A stretch of DNA of 64,000 nt from CAVTWH01 sp963794685 (GTDB taxonomy: Bacteria; Actinomycetota; Actinomycetes; Mycobacteriales; Micromonosporaceae), in the NCBI GenBank assembly GCA_963794685.1, contig CAWCFK010000012.1, positions 496,001-560,000 of the forward strand. Reading direction: 5' to 3'. Positions 53,330 through 62,432 of the stretch are shown piece after piece (position 1 is the first letter of the stretch; each line of letters begins with the position of its first letter). A program made the position numbers and the translations under genes. The notes beneath the pieces were generated by a model. That model was not told where the DNA came from. It saw only the letters and a list, made by a program, of their open reading frames with translations, and did not search any database.

Positions 53330-54847
53330 GTGACCGCGACAGACGTCACGTCGACGGTGGTGCTCGACGGCGCGATGGTGCGCGAGGTCGTGGCCACCCG
53401 CGCCCGGGCCGCCGGCCAGTCCCGGTGGCACTGGGAGCGCGTGTACCTGATCCGTATCGTCATCGCCGATTTCCTGGTCGGCACGATCGCCGCGATCGCC
53501 GCGCTGGAGATCCGCTTCGGCGAGACCACCGGCGCCTCGTTCAACCGCCAGTACCTCTATCTCACCGCGATCATGCCGTTCTTCTGGGTGCTCGCCCTGT
53601 TGCTCAACCGCACCTACGACACCCGGCACCTGTTCGTCGGCAATGACGAGTACCAGCGGGTGTTCCGCGCCGGGCTGGGCCTCACCGCGGCGGTCGCGGT
53701 CATCTCCTTCGCCTTCAACCTGACCACCTCCCGCGGTTACGTGGTGGTGGCCATGCCGCTGGCCACGGTGCTCGGGCTGTGCCTGCGCTACCTGGCCCGG
53801 CACCGGCTGCACGGCTCCTGGGCCCGCGGCCACAAGCTGCGCCGGGTCGTGCTGGTCGGCCAGGAGAGCGCGATCAACCAGATGACCCGGCAACTGCGCA
53901 GTGAGCGGTATCACGGTCTGGGTGTGGTGGGCGCGTGCGTTCCGGCCCGCAACCGGGGGCCGGCCACCGCCATCCAGTTCTCCGAGTCCGGCCTGCCCAT
54001 CTTCGGCAACTTCGACGAGGTGGCCACCGCGGTGCGCCAGTCGGGCGCGGACACCGTGGTCGCGCTGTCCTGCCCGGAGCTCGACGGCGCCGCCCTGCGC
54101 CGGTTGGCGTGGCGGCTGGAGACCGACGACATCGACCTGGTGGTGGCGAGCACCCTGGTCGACGTGGCGGGCAACCGGACCACCCTGCGCCCGGTGGACG
54201 GCCTGCCGCTCATGCACGTCGAGCACCCCCGGTTGACGGGGCCGGCCCGGGTGGTGAAGACCGCCTTCGACAAGGTCGCCGCGAGCGCGGCCATGCTCCT
54301 GCTCTCGCCCGTCCTGCTGCTGCTCACGCTGTTGATCCGGGCCGAACCCGGGGCCCACGGTCCGGCGTTGTTCAAGCAGGTACGGGTCGGCAAGAACGGT
54401 CGGGAGTTCACCATCTTCAAGTTCCGAACCATGCACGTCGACGCCGAGGAACGGTTGGTCGCGCTGCGCCACCTCAACGAGAACGACGGCGTGCTGTTCA
54501 AAATGCGGGACGATCCGCGGATCACCCGGATCGGCCGAATTCTACGCAAACTCTCTCTCGACGAGATGCCCCAACTGCTCAACGTCATCAAGGGTCAGAT
54601 GTCCCTGGTCGGCCCGCGCCCGCCGCTGGCCAGCGAGGTCGCGCTCTACCCCGAGGACATGATGCGCCGGTTGGCCGTCAAGCCCGGGATGACCGGGTTG
54701 TGGCAGGTCTCCGGCCGTTCGGACCTTTCCTGGGAAGAGTCGATGCGGCTTGACCTGCGGTATGTGGAAAACTGGTCGCTGTTCGGGGACCTGGTTATTC
54801 TCGGTCGCACCTTCACCGCGGTGCTGCGGAGCTCGGGTGCCTACTGA
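53330..54847 (+). CDS. Polyprenyl glycosylphosphotransferase (exopolysaccharide initiation)
   Basis: The enzyme transfers a sugar-1-phosphate from a nucleotide sugar to undecaprenyl phosphate, the first step of exopolysaccharide assembly. Five N-terminal helices (FLVGTIAAIAALEIRF, FFWVLALLLNRTYD, AVAVISFAFNL) lead into a CoA-binding-like domain (RRVVLVGQESAINQMTRQLR). After another helix comes the catalytic domain: FKQVRVGKNGREFTIFKFRT, the RKLSLDEMPQLLNVIKGQMS motif with the catalytic Asp-Glu, SLVGPRPPLASE and KPGMTGLWQVSGRSDL. The length is 505 residues. The GTG at 53330 follows GAGGG. It opens the sulfated-glycan-like locus. Confidence 0.93.
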   Translation: MTATDVTSTVVLDGAMVREVVATRARAAGQSRWHWERVYLIRIVIADFLVGTIAAIAALEIRFGETTGASFNRQYLYLTAIMPFFWVLALLLNRTYDTRHLFVGNDEYQRVFRAGLGLTAAVAVISFAFNLTTSRGYVVVAMPLATVLGLCLRYLARHRLHGSWARGHKLRRVVLVGQESAINQMTRQLRSERYHGLGVVGACVPARNRGPATAIQFSESGLPIFGNFDEVATAVRQSGADTVVALSCPELDGAALRRLAWRLETDDIDLVVASTLVDVAGNRTTLRPVDGLPLMHVEHPRLTGPARVVKTAFDKVAASAAMLLLSPVLLLLTLLIRAEPGAHGPALFKQVRVGKNGREFTIFKFRTMHVDAEERLVALRHLNENDGVLFKMRDDPRITRIGRILRKLSLDEMPQLLNVIKGQMSLVGPRPPLASEVALYPEDMMRRLAVKPGMTGLWQVSGRSDLSWEESMRLDLRYVENWSLFGDLVILGRTFTAVLRSSGAY

Positions 54848-54895
54848 TCCAACCGGAATCCCCCGGACCCAGCCGAACCTTGGCCCAGCTACCAC

Positions 54896-55786
54896 ATGGC
54901 GGGACACCGCCACGACGCGATGGAGTACCAGATGCAGCCGGCCGCAGCGGCAGCCGCCCAGCCGGACCTGACCGGTCCGTCCGCCGCCCGCCTCGCCAGC
55001 CTCGGCGGCGACGGCCCGGCTCCGGCAGCCGACACCGCACTGGCCGGCTGGCTCGCCGCCCGGGCCGGGGCACTCCTGCTCGACCTGCGTGACGAGCTGG
55101 GCTTCGGCGACCCCGGCGCACTTCGCGACGCAGGTGACCGCCGCTCACACGAGCTGCTGATGGCCGAGCTGGCCCGGTACCGGCCGGGCGACGCGGTCCT
55201 CTCCGAGGAGGGGGTACGCGACGCGCCCGAACGGCTCGACGCCGACCGGGTATGGATCATCGACCCGCTCGACGGCACCCGCGAGTACGGCGAGCCGGGC
55301 CGCACCGACTGGGCCGTGCACGTCGCGCTGTGGGGCGCCGACGCGACCACCGACGCCAAGCTGACCGCCGGCGCCGTGGCGCTGCCCGCCCAGGGCCGGG
55401 TGCTGCTCAGCGAACCCGCCCCGGCCTACCCCACCCGGGCCGCCGACGGCCGGCTGCGTCTGGTCGCCAGCCGCAGCCGGGCACCCGAGTTCATCAAGCT
55501 GATCGCCGACCGGCTCGATGCCGAGGTGGTCCCGATGGGCTCGGCCGGCGCCAAGATCAGCGCGGTGGTCACCGGCGACGTCGACATCTACGTGCACGCG
55601 GGCGGCCAGTACGAGTGGGACTCGGCCGCCCCGGTCGCCGTCGCCCAGGCCGCCGGCCTGTTCACCAGTCGGGTGGACGGCACCCCGCTCACCTACAACC
55701 ACGCCAACCCGTGGCTGCCCGATCTGGTGGTCTGCCGGGTCGAGGTGGCCGACCGGCTGCTGCCGCTCCTGGAGGGTCTCGCATGA
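54896..55786 (+). CDS. cysQ: 3'(2'),5'-bisphosphate nucleotidase CysQ
   Basis: CysQ hydrolyses PAP, the by-product of sulfotransferases and PAPS reduction. It belongs to the inositol monophosphatase fold: the metal sites are Glu in DAVLSEEGVRD, the WIIDPLDGTREYGEPGRTDW motif, and Asp in QYEWDSAAPVAVAQAAGLFT. The length is 296 residues. The ATG at 54896 has no clear ribosome binding site, and another ATG at 54920 is possible. Its stop overlaps the cysD start by 4 bases (ATGA), so the three genes cysQ-cysD-cysN form one transcript. Confidence 0.92.
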   Translation: MAGHRHDAMEYQMQPAAAAAAQPDLTGPSAARLASLGGDGPAPAADTALAGWLAARAGALLLDLRDELGFGDPGALRDAGDRRSHELLMAELARYRPGDAVLSEEGVRDAPERLDADRVWIIDPLDGTREYGEPGRTDWAVHVALWGADATTDAKLTAGAVALPAQGRVLLSEPAPAYPTRAADGRLRLVASRSRAPEFIKLIADRLDAEVVPMGSAGAKISAVVTGDVDIYVHAGGQYEWDSAAPVAVAQAAGLFTSRVDGTPLTYNHANPWLPDLVVCRVEVADRLLPLLEGLA

Positions 55787-56688
55787 CGCCGCAACTGCAG
55801 GTCTCGCATCTGGACGCGCTCGAAGCCGAGAGCATCTTCATCATGCGCGAGGTGGTGGCCGAGTTCGAGCGCCCGGTGCTGCTCTTCTCCGGTGGCAAGG
55901 ACTCCATCGTGATGCTGCACCTGGCCCGGAAGGCGTTCGCCCCGGCGCGCATCCCGTTCCCGCTGCTGCACGTCGACACCGGGCACAACTTCCCGGAGGT
56001 GCTCGCCTACCGCGACCGGGCGGTCGCCGCGGCCGGTATCCAGTTGCTGGTCGGCTCGGTGCAGGAGGCGATCGACGCCGGTGAGGTGCGCGAAGCCGCC
56101 GACGGTACCCGCAACCGGATCCAGACCCCGGTGCTGCTGGCCGCCGTGGAGAAGTACCGGTTCGACTCGCTCTTCGGCGGCGCCCGCCGGGACGAGGAGA
56201 AGGCCCGCGCCAAGGAGCGGGTGTTCTCCTTCCGCGACGACTTCGGCCAGTGGGATCCCAAAAACCAGCGCCCCGAACTGTGGAATCTCTACAACGGGCG
56301 GGTCCACCCGGGCGAGTCGATCCGGGTCTTCCCGCTGTCGAACTGGACCGAGCTGGACGTCTGGCACTACATCGCCCGGGAGCGCATCGACCTGCCGTCG
56401 ATCTACTACGCGCACGACCGTGAGGTCGTCGACCGGGGCGGCATGCTCTACGCGATCAACGAGTTCCTCCCGCTGAAGGCGGGCGAGCAGCCGTTCGTCG
56501 CGCAGGTGCGCTACCGCACCGTGGGCGACGCGTCCTGCACCGCGGCGGTGCGCTCCGACGCGGACACCATCGACAAGGTCATCGAAGAGGTGGCGGCCAC
56601 CCGGATCACCGAGCGGGGCGCCACCCGGGGCGACGACAAGACCAGCGAAGCCGCGATGGAAGACCGCAAGCGGGAAGGCTACTTTTGA
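55783..56688 (+). CDS. cysD: Sulfate adenylyltransferase subunit 2
   Basis: CysD catalyses the adenylyl transfer from ATP to sulfate, forming APS, and is driven by the GTPase CysN. The PP-loop SGGKDSIVMLHLARKAF, LLHVDTGHNFPEVLAYRDR, SLFGGARRDEEKARAKERV and FPLSNWTELDVWHYIARERI are all typical. The C-terminus ERGATRGDDKTSEAAMEDRK is conserved. The length is 301 residues. It is coupled to cysQ upstream and lies 10 bases before cysN. Confidence 0.95.
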   Translation: MTPQLQVSHLDALEAESIFIMREVVAEFERPVLLFSGGKDSIVMLHLARKAFAPARIPFPLLHVDTGHNFPEVLAYRDRAVAAAGIQLLVGSVQEAIDAGEVREAADGTRNRIQTPVLLAAVEKYRFDSLFGGARRDEEKARAKERVFSFRDDFGQWDPKNQRPELWNLYNGRVHPGESIRVFPLSNWTELDVWHYIARERIDLPSIYYAHDREVVDRGGMLYAINEFLPLKAGEQPFVAQVRYRTVGDASCTAAVRSDADTIDKVIEEVAATRITERGATRGDDKTSEAAMEDRKREGYF

Positions 56689-56698
56689 TGGCTGCCAT

Positions 56699-57964
56699 AT
56701 GGTCGGCAAAGCCGATCTCCTCCGGTTCGCGACCGCAGGCTCGGTGGACGACGGTAAATCGACCCTGATCGGGCGGCTGCTCTACGACTCGAAGGCGATC
56801 TTCGAGGACCAGTTGGAGGCGGTCGAGGCGACCTCCGCCTCGCGCGGCGACGAGTACACCAACCTCGCGCTGCTCACCGACGGCCTGCGCGCCGAGCGGG
56901 AACAGGGCATCACCATCGACGTGGCGTACCGCTACTTCGCCACGCCACGGCGGAAGTTCATCATCGCCGACACCCCCGGGCACATCCAGTACACCCGGAA
57001 CATGGTCACCGGCTCGTCCACCGCCGACCTGGCGCTGATCCTGGTGGACGCGCGCAAGGGCCTGGTCGAGCAGTCCCGCCGGCATGCCTTCCTCTGCTCC
57101 CTGCTGCGGGTGCCGCACCTGGTGCTGTGCGTGAACAAGATGGACCTGGTGGACTACTCCCAGGAGGTCTTCGACTCGATCGCCGCCGAGTTCACCGCGT
57201 TCGCGGCGAAGCTGGAGATCTCCGACCTGACCATCGTGCCGGTCTCCGCGCTCAAGGGCGACAACATCGTCACCCGCTCCGAGCACATGCCCTGGTACGA
57301 GGGGCCGTCGCTGCTGCACCACCTGGAGCACGTGCACATCGCCTCCGACCGCAACCTGGTCGACGTGCGCTTCCCGGTGCAGTTCGTGATCCGGCCGCAG
57401 TCGGCCACCGTCACCGACTACCGGGGCTACGCCGGGCAGGTCGCCTCGGGCGTCCTCAAGCCCGGTGACGACGTGCTCATCCTGCCGTCCGGGTACACCA
57501 CGAAGATCGCGTCGATCGAGACGGCCGACGGGCCGGTGGCTGAGGCGTACCCCCCGATGTCGGTGACCGTGCGGCTGGTCGACGAGATCGACATCTCCCG
57601 CGGCGACATGATCTGCCGCCCCAACAACGCTCCCGCCGTCGCCCAGGACATCGAGGCGATGGTCTGCTGGATGGACGAGACGAAGCCGCTCGCAGTCGGC
57701 AACAAGTACGCCATCAAGCACACCACCCGGTCGGTCCGGGCCATCGTGCGTGGCCTGCACTACCGGCTCGACGTGAACTCGCTGCACCGCGACGAGTCCG
57801 CGCACAGCCTGGCGCTCAACGAGATCGGCCGGATCCGGCTGCGTACCACCCAGCCGCTGCTGGCCGACGAGTACCGCCGCAACCGCACCACCGGCGGCTT
57901 CATCATCATCGACGAGCAGACCAACCGCACCGTCGGCGCCGGAATGATCGTCGACGCCACCTGA
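56699..57964 (+). CDS. cysN: Sulfate adenylyltransferase subunit 1 (GTPase)
   Basis: The 421-residue GTPase has the P-loop TAGSVDDGKSTLIGRLLYDS, switch segment REQGITIDVAYRYFATPRRK, IADTPGHIQYTRNM and the NKMD motif LCVNKMDLVDY, followed by EF-Tu-like beta-barrel domains. There is no C-terminal APS-kinase domain, so PAPS synthesis needs a CysC elsewhere. The start ATG at 56699 has no Shine-Dalgarno; translation may be coupled to cysD. A different frame begins with ATG at 56688, but it does not continue as CysN. Confidence 0.94.
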   Translation: MVGKADLLRFATAGSVDDGKSTLIGRLLYDSKAIFEDQLEAVEATSASRGDEYTNLALLTDGLRAEREQGITIDVAYRYFATPRRKFIIADTPGHIQYTRNMVTGSSTADLALILVDARKGLVEQSRRHAFLCSLLRVPHLVLCVNKMDLVDYSQEVFDSIAAEFTAFAAKLEISDLTIVPVSALKGDNIVTRSEHMPWYEGPSLLHHLEHVHIASDRNLVDVRFPVQFVIRPQSATVTDYRGYAGQVASGVLKPGDDVLILPSGYTTKIASIETADGPVAEAYPPMSVTVRLVDEIDISRGDMICRPNNAPAVAQDIEAMVCWMDETKPLAVGNKYAIKHTTRSVRAIVRGLHYRLDVNSLHRDESAHSLALNEIGRIRLRTTQPLLADEYRRNRTTGGFIIIDEQTNRTVGAGMIVDAT

Positions 57965-57975
57965 CGCACCCACGC

Positions 57976-58013
57976 CCGAGCGCCCACCTCCCTCGCGGGA
58001 CGTGGGCGCTCGG
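57976..58013 (+). terminator. Terminator of the cysQDN operon
   Basis: CCGAGCGCCCAC and GTGGGCGCTCGG form a 12-base-pair stem with a 14-base loop, 12 bases after the cysN stop. Confidence 0.75.
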
Positions 58014-58023
58014 CGTTGGTGGG

Positions 58024-58072
58024 ACCGCACTTGGTGCTGTTATCCAGCCCGATTAACAGCACCAAGTGCGGT
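58024..58072. repeat. Perfect 19-bp inverted repeat (REP/MITE-like or terminator)
   Basis: Arms at 58024-58042 and 58054-58072 are perfect reverse complements with an 11-base loop. The arm is ACCGCACTTGGTGCTGTTA. It is clearly less GC-rich than its surroundings and sits between the cysN terminator and the converging MFS gene. It may be an interspersed palindromic element; the terminator role is less likely because a terminator already precedes it. Confidence 0.75.
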
Positions 58073-58100
58073 GTCGCTTCCACCTCCCCCGCGACAAGCG

Positions 58101-58138
58101 CGCCTGCCGTCGCTACGCCTGCCGTCGCTACGCCTGCC
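58101..58138. repeat. 15-bp tandem duplication at the MFS 3' end
   Basis: CGCCTGCCGTCGCTA occurs at 58101-58115 and 58116-58130, with a partial third copy to 58138. It overlaps the stop codon of the MFS gene. Confidence 0.7.
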
Positions 58139-59420
58139 CCGTCCGGGCGCGCAGCGCGGGAGTGAGGCGTAGCAGCGCGACCGCCGCCGCGACCCCCAGC
58201 ACCCCGACGGTGCCCCACAGCGCGGCCGGGCCGGCGACCGCGAGGATCCCGGTGGTCAGGCTCAGGCTCAGCAGTCTGGCCGCGGCCCAGGCCCAGCCGA
58301 AGGCGCCCTGGTAGCGGCCTCGGGCGTGCGGCGGGGCCAGGTCGGCCACGATGCCGCCGGACACCACCGCCGAGCCGACCTCGCCGACCGACCAGACCAC
58401 CGTGGTCAGCAGGTAGTGCCAGGGGCGGGTGGCCAGGCCGGTGGCGGCCACGCCGAGGGCGATCAGCGCCCAGGCCGTGGCGAGGACCGCCAGCCGGGGG
58501 AGCCGGGACAGCACCGGGTAGAGGAGCGGCTGGAGCAGCACCACCAGGCCGGCGTTGACCACGGCGGCGAAGCCGAAGACGGTGGGCGGCAGGCCGTGCG
58601 AGCGGATGGACAGCGGGATCGCGAACTCGGTCATCGAGTAGACCAGCACCGAGACCAGGGAGAGCGCCGTGAACGCGACCATCAGCCGGTCGCGCAGCAC
58701 CACCCGGTAGCCGGTGCCGTCGGCCTGCGGGGCGGTGCCGGTGGGTGTCCGGCCGCTGTCCGGGGCCACCCCGAACAGCACGATCCCGGCGTACACCAGG
58801 CAGGTCAGCGCATCCAGCGCGAACAGCAGGCCGTACCCCCGGGCAGCCAGAAAGCCGGCGCTGCTCGCGGCGACCGCCGTGCCGATGTTCACCGCCCAGT
58901 GGATCAGGCTCATCGCCCGCGCCCGGTCGGCGGCCCCGACCACCGCGATGACCAGCGCGCCGCCGGCCGGCAGGTAGATCCGGCCGGTGACCCCGAGCAG
59001 CGCCGCCGCCACCGCGAGCAGCGCCGGACCGGGTGCGGCGAAGAGCGCGCCCAGGCTCGCCGGAGTGGCGACCAGGCCGATCAACAGCGCGGTCCGGTGC
59101 CCGATCCGATCCGTGAGCAGACCACCCAGCGCCGGGCCGACCAGGCCGCCGGCGCCCAGCGCGATGGCCACCAGGCCGGTCTGGCCGGTGGACAGCCCGC
59201 GCGAACCGAGGAAGAAGACCAGGAACGGGACCACCATGTCACCGACCCGGTTGGAGATCACCCCGGCGAAGACGATCCAGAAGGTACCCGGCAGCCCGCG
59301 CAGCCCCCGTCCCGGCTGTCCGGCAGCGGCCGGCGTGGGCTGCGCGGCGGCCGGCGGTGCCGGCGGCGGGGTCGGCGGAGTCGAAGGCGGGGGTACGTCC
59401 AGGGTGGCTTGCGTGCTCAT
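58128..59420 (-). CDS. MFS transporter (partner of the ArsR-type regulator)
   Basis: A 430-residue protein with a Pro/Ala-rich N-terminus of about 40 residues and about 12 helices (TFWIVFAGVISNRVGDMVVP, LVAIALGAGGLVGPALGGLL, RIGHRTALLIGLVATPA). The ATG at 59420 starts MSTQATLDVPPPSTPPTPPP. The paired divergent regulator and shared dyad make a drug-efflux system likely. It interrupts the glycan genes on both sides and may have been inserted there. Confidence 0.86.
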   Translation of the reverse strand: MSTQATLDVPPPSTPPTPPPAPPAAAQPTPAAAGQPGRGLRGLPGTFWIVFAGVISNRVGDMVVPFLVFFLGSRGLSTGQTGLVAIALGAGGLVGPALGGLLTDRIGHRTALLIGLVATPASLGALFAAPGPALLAVAAALLGVTGRIYLPAGGALVIAVVGAADRARAMSLIHWAVNIGTAVAASSAGFLAARGYGLLFALDALTCLVYAGIVLFGVAPDSGRTPTGTAPQADGTGYRVVLRDRLMVAFTALSLVSVLVYSMTEFAIPLSIRSHGLPPTVFGFAAVVNAGLVVLLQPLLYPVLSRLPRLAVLATAWALIALGVAATGLATRPWHYLLTTVVWSVGEVGSAVVSGGIVADLAPPHARGRYQGAFGWAWAAARLLSLSLTTGILAVAGPAALWGTVGVLGVAAAVALLRLTPALRARTGQA

Positions 59421-59459
59421 GTGACCAGCCTTCGGCGGTGGCCCCGCGCGCAGTATTGT

Positions 59460-59475
59460 TTTAGTCCTGGCTAAA
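59460..59475. promoter_or_regulatory. Operator-like dyad TTTAG-N6-CTAAA
   Basis: A 16-base dyad lies between the divergent MFS and ArsR-type genes, overlapping the likely promoter (TATTGT at 59454-59459). It is a plausible binding site for the regulator on its right. Confidence 0.5.
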
Positions 59476-59490
59476 GGTTCGGGGGTTGGG

Positions 59491-60525
59491 ATGGTCGCGA
59501 TCGGCCTGTCGGCGGGTTCGGTGGCCCGGATCCGGTTCGCGGTCTCCGCGCTGTGGGAGGTCGCCGTCAGCGTCCGGGTCCTCCGCGACCCCGGCGAACA
59601 CGCCATCCACCTGCCCTGGGTCAACCGGGTCCGCCAGCCGCTGACCGACGCGGGGCTGATCGGGCCGGACGGCGGGCTGCTCTGGCAGCTCATCGACAGC
59701 GCGCACTCCTACATGGCCGACTTCCTCACCCCGCCCGCCACCGGCCTGGTCGCCGACCTGGACAGCGAACTGGCGGTGCTGCTGGCCACCCCGCACCCGG
59801 TGATCCGCGCCGACCTCGACTACTACCGCACCCCGCGAACAGACGCGGTGGCCGCGTTCTACGCCGATCCGGCTGCCGGCCTGGACCGGCTGGCCGGCGA
59901 GATCCGCCGGTACTGGCAGCTCGCGCTGGCCCCGGACTGGCCGCGCATCCGGCTGCTGCTGGACGCCGAGATCTTCACCCGGGCCCGGGTACTCGCCGAG
60001 GACGGCGTCGGCGGCCTCCTCAACGACCTGCACCAACTGGTCCGGTGGGAAGGCGACACGCTCCGGATCCTGAACCGGGCGTGTGCCGTGCCGGACGTCG
60101 CAGACGGCAACGGGCTGGTCCTGGTGCCGTCGGTCTTCGCCTGGCCCAAGGTCCTCAGCGTGGCCGCCGCCGACCCGCCACAGCTCGCCTACCCGGCACG
60201 CGGCATCGGTACCCTCTGGGAAACCCCGCCGACCCCCGGGGCCGCCGTCGCCGACCTGATCGGCCGTACCCGCGCCCAACTGCTCGCCGGACTGGCCACC
60301 CCGGCCTCCACCACCGACCTGGCCCGCCGGTTCGGCCTGACTGCCGGCGCAGTCTCCCAGCACCTCGCGGTACTGCGGGCAGCCGGCCTGGTCACCGCAC
60401 ACCGGCAGGGTCGCAGCATCGTCAACGCCCAGACCAACGTGGCCGAGGCCCTGCTCTGCGGGCCCGGATCGGGCGGGCCCGGATCGGGCGGGGACGGCTC
60501 AGATGCCGCGGCCGCGCTTGTGTAG
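59491..60525 (+). CDS. ArsR-family transcriptional regulator (DUF5937-like N-terminus)
   Basis: The 344-residue product starts MVAIGLSAGSVARIRFAVSA and has the long N-terminal region of DUF5937 regulators (FAVSALWEVAVSVRVLRDP). The winged helix-turn-helix lies near residues 270-320 (STTDLARRFGLTAGAVSQHL, then LRAAGLVTAHRQGRSIVN). It is probably a repressor of the divergent MFS gene. Its 3' end overlaps the converging glycosyltransferase by 27 bases. Confidence 0.87.
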   Translation: MVAIGLSAGSVARIRFAVSALWEVAVSVRVLRDPGEHAIHLPWVNRVRQPLTDAGLIGPDGGLLWQLIDSAHSYMADFLTPPATGLVADLDSELAVLLATPHPVIRADLDYYRTPRTDAVAAFYADPAAGLDRLAGEIRRYWQLALAPDWPRIRLLLDAEIFTRARVLAEDGVGGLLNDLHQLVRWEGDTLRILNRACAVPDVADGNGLVLVPSVFAWPKVLSVAAADPPQLAYPARGIGTLWETPPTPGAAVADLIGRTRAQLLAGLATPASTTDLARRFGLTAGAVSQHLAVLRAAGLVTAHRQGRSIVNAQTNVAEALLCGPGSGGPGSGGDGSDAAAALV

Positions 60526-61416
60526 TGCGGCGAGGACCGTCTCCACCTTGACGACGTGCGCCGACGCGGCCAGCGCGATCACCGCGCGCGGCTCCCGCCA
60601 ACGGGCGCGCAGCGCCTGCCGGGCCCAGCGGCGGGCATCGCGCCCGGACCCCTTGGCCGCGTGCCAGCACGCCAACTGCCCGTAGATGCGGGCCGCGCCC
60701 GGCCGGTTGCCGGCGAACTCGGGGTGCCGGGCGAGCATCCACTCCAGCGACGCGATCTTCGACTCGTACTGCGACGCGAAGAACGACGTGCGGCCCCACA
60801 GCACCCGGACAAGCACCTCGTCCACGTGCGCGATCGGCTGCCGGCGCACCGCGCGCAGCAGCAGGTCGTAGTCCTCGTTCTGGCTGCCCGGCGCGTCCTC
60901 GGCAACCAACCCCAGCTCGAGCAGGGCGGCCCGGCGGAACACGAAGGTGGACGAGTGCAGCATCGACATCCGGCTGCGCAGCAGATCATCCTGGCGGACC
61001 ACCGAGGTGCCGGCCAGCCGGGGATTCACCTCATCGCCGAAGACCACCTCGATGCCGCAGGTGACCATCCCGGTGGCCGGGGAGTCGAGCAGCCGCTGCA
61101 CCTGCTTCGTCAGCTTCTCCGGCCGCCACTCGTCGTCGTCGTCACAGAACGCCACGATCTCGGTGGCCAGCGCCAGCACCCCGGTGTTGCGGGCGCCGGA
61201 CAGGCCCGGTGTCCTGTCGGTGTTCGCCACCACCCGGACCGGGCGGGCGGCGTCCGGCGCGGCGAGGGAGAAATCCGGCTCGGCGTTGTCGTAGACGACC
61301 ACGACCTCCAGCGGACCGGCGTAGTCCTGGGCCAGGATCGCGGCCAGCGCCCGGCGCATCAGCTCCGGCCGGTTGTGGGTGGGCAGGATCACCCCGACGG
61401 CGGGCCACCCGGTCAT
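60499..61416 (-). CDS. Family-2 glycosyltransferase
   Basis: A 305-residue inverting GT-A enzyme. The N-terminus PAVGVILPTHNRPELMRRAL, the nucleotide-binding VVVVYDNAEPDF, the GLSGARNTGVLAL segment, the DxD-like CDDDDEWRPEKL and the acceptor-site ED in SQNEDYDLLLRAVRRQ are visible. The start overlaps the sulfotransferase stop (ATGA), so they form one transcript. It presumably adds a sugar to a surface glycan; the donor is unknown. Confidence 0.9.
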   Translation of the reverse strand: MTGWPAVGVILPTHNRPELMRRALAAILAQDYAGPLEVVVVYDNAEPDFSLAAPDAARPVRVVANTDRTPGLSGARNTGVLALATEIVAFCDDDDEWRPEKLTKQVQRLLDSPATGMVTCGIEVVFGDEVNPRLAGTSVVRQDDLLRSRMSMLHSSTFVFRRAALLELGLVAEDAPGSQNEDYDLLLRAVRRQPIAHVDEVLVRVLWGRTSFFASQYESKIASLEWMLARHPEFAGNRPGAARIYGQLACWHAAKGSGRDARRWARQALRARWREPRAVIALAASAHVVKVETVLAALHKRGRGI

Positions 61417-62432
61417 CGCTCGTCTCCTTCGACCGCCGGCGCCTGCGCCAGTGGCGCGCTCTGCCGGGGCGCGGTGGGCGCGGACCGGTCGGCCCGACGT
61501 TGCCGGGCGATCACCGGGTACCCGTACCGGCCCAGCCACGGTGCCGTCATCGCACCCACCAGCCGGCGCTGCCCACCCGGCAGCTCGGTGCGCCAGGCGT
61601 CGTCGCGGCGCAACTCCAGCACGCCGGTCTTGAACCGCATCGGATTGCCGGCAGCGCTGTGACAGGCGCCCAGCTGGACCTTCCCGTCGCTGAGGTAGGC
61701 CAACTCCGCCGGGCCGGCCGGCACGCCGAGCCACTGCGCCAGCGCAGCCGTGGTGGCCACCGGGTCCGCGATCAGCTCCTCGTAGCGCAGCCGGCGCACG
61801 TCGATACCGCGCCGACCGAGCAGCGCGAACGCGGTGTTGTGCGCGTTCCACAGCACCGCCGAGCGCGACGGCGAGTAGCGGGTCATCTCCTCGTGCCCGT
61901 CGGTCTCCGGCCGGGCGACCTGCTTCGTCCACGAGTACGCCACGCCGCGCGCGTCCCGGACGACGTGCAGCACCTTCAGGTCGATGCCGGTCGACCAGCG
62001 CAGGTTGTAGGCAAGCGAGGCGTTCTTCGACGAGTCGATCACCACGCTCGCGCCGGCAGCCTGCGCGGCGGCGGCATACACCCGCTCGTAGTGGCCGACG
62101 TACTCGGTGACGTCGGCGCGGGTGCGCTCGTCCAGCTTGCGGGCCGCGAGCTTCGGGATGAACCGGGTCCGGTCCACCGCCTGCTGCAGCGCCAGCACCC
62201 GAGGCACGTCCAGGTTGGCCCAGCCGCCGTACGCCCGATTGCCCACCTCGGTCCAGAACGGGCACTGCGAGAACGGCTGGCCGCACGCACAGCGCTCGTC
62301 GTCGAGTACGTCGCGACGCCACATGTGCACGATCTCGCCGAGCGGCGCCACCGTCGGCAACTCCCCGAGTACCCGCTCCAGCAGGGTCGTGCCGCTGCGT
62401 CCCAGCCCGCCGATGAACAGCACACGAACCAT
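61413..62432 (-). CDS. PAPS-type sulfotransferase
   Basis: The 339-residue protein carries the 5'-phosphosulfate-binding loop in FIGGLGRSGTTLLERVLGEL near residue 15, and the 3'-phosphate-binding segment VVIDSSKNASLAYNL with VRDARGVAYSWTK. A Cys-rich loop (CACGQPFSQCPFW) is typical of actinobacterial Sulfotransfer_3-like enzymes. It would use PAPS to sulfate a sugar hydroxyl. GGGAGGAG lies about 13 bases before the ATG. PAP made here would be removed by CysQ. The acceptor is unknown, and a small-molecule acceptor cannot be excluded. Confidence 0.88.
   Translation of the reverse strand: MVRVLFIGGLGRSGTTLLERVLGELPTVAPLGEIVHMWRRDVLDDERCACGQPFSQCPFWTEVGNRAYGGWANLDVPRVLALQQAVDRTRFIPKLAARKLDERTRADVTEYVGHYERVYAAAAQAAGASVVIDSSKNASLAYNLRWSTGIDLKVLHVVRDARGVAYSWTKQVARPETDGHEEMTRYSPSRSAVLWNAHNTAFALLGRRGIDVRRLRYEELIADPVATTAALAQWLGVPAGPAELAYLSDGKVQLGACHSAAGNPMRFKTGVLELRRDDAWRTELPGGQRRLVGAMTAPWLGRYGYPVIARQRRADRSAPTAPRQSAPLAQAPAVEGDER

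Noticed and set aside
53090..53330. Riboswitch or T-box upstream of the glycan genes
   Set aside because: No recognisable conserved riboswitch core or T-box sequence is seen; only short repeats and weak promoter-like boxes.
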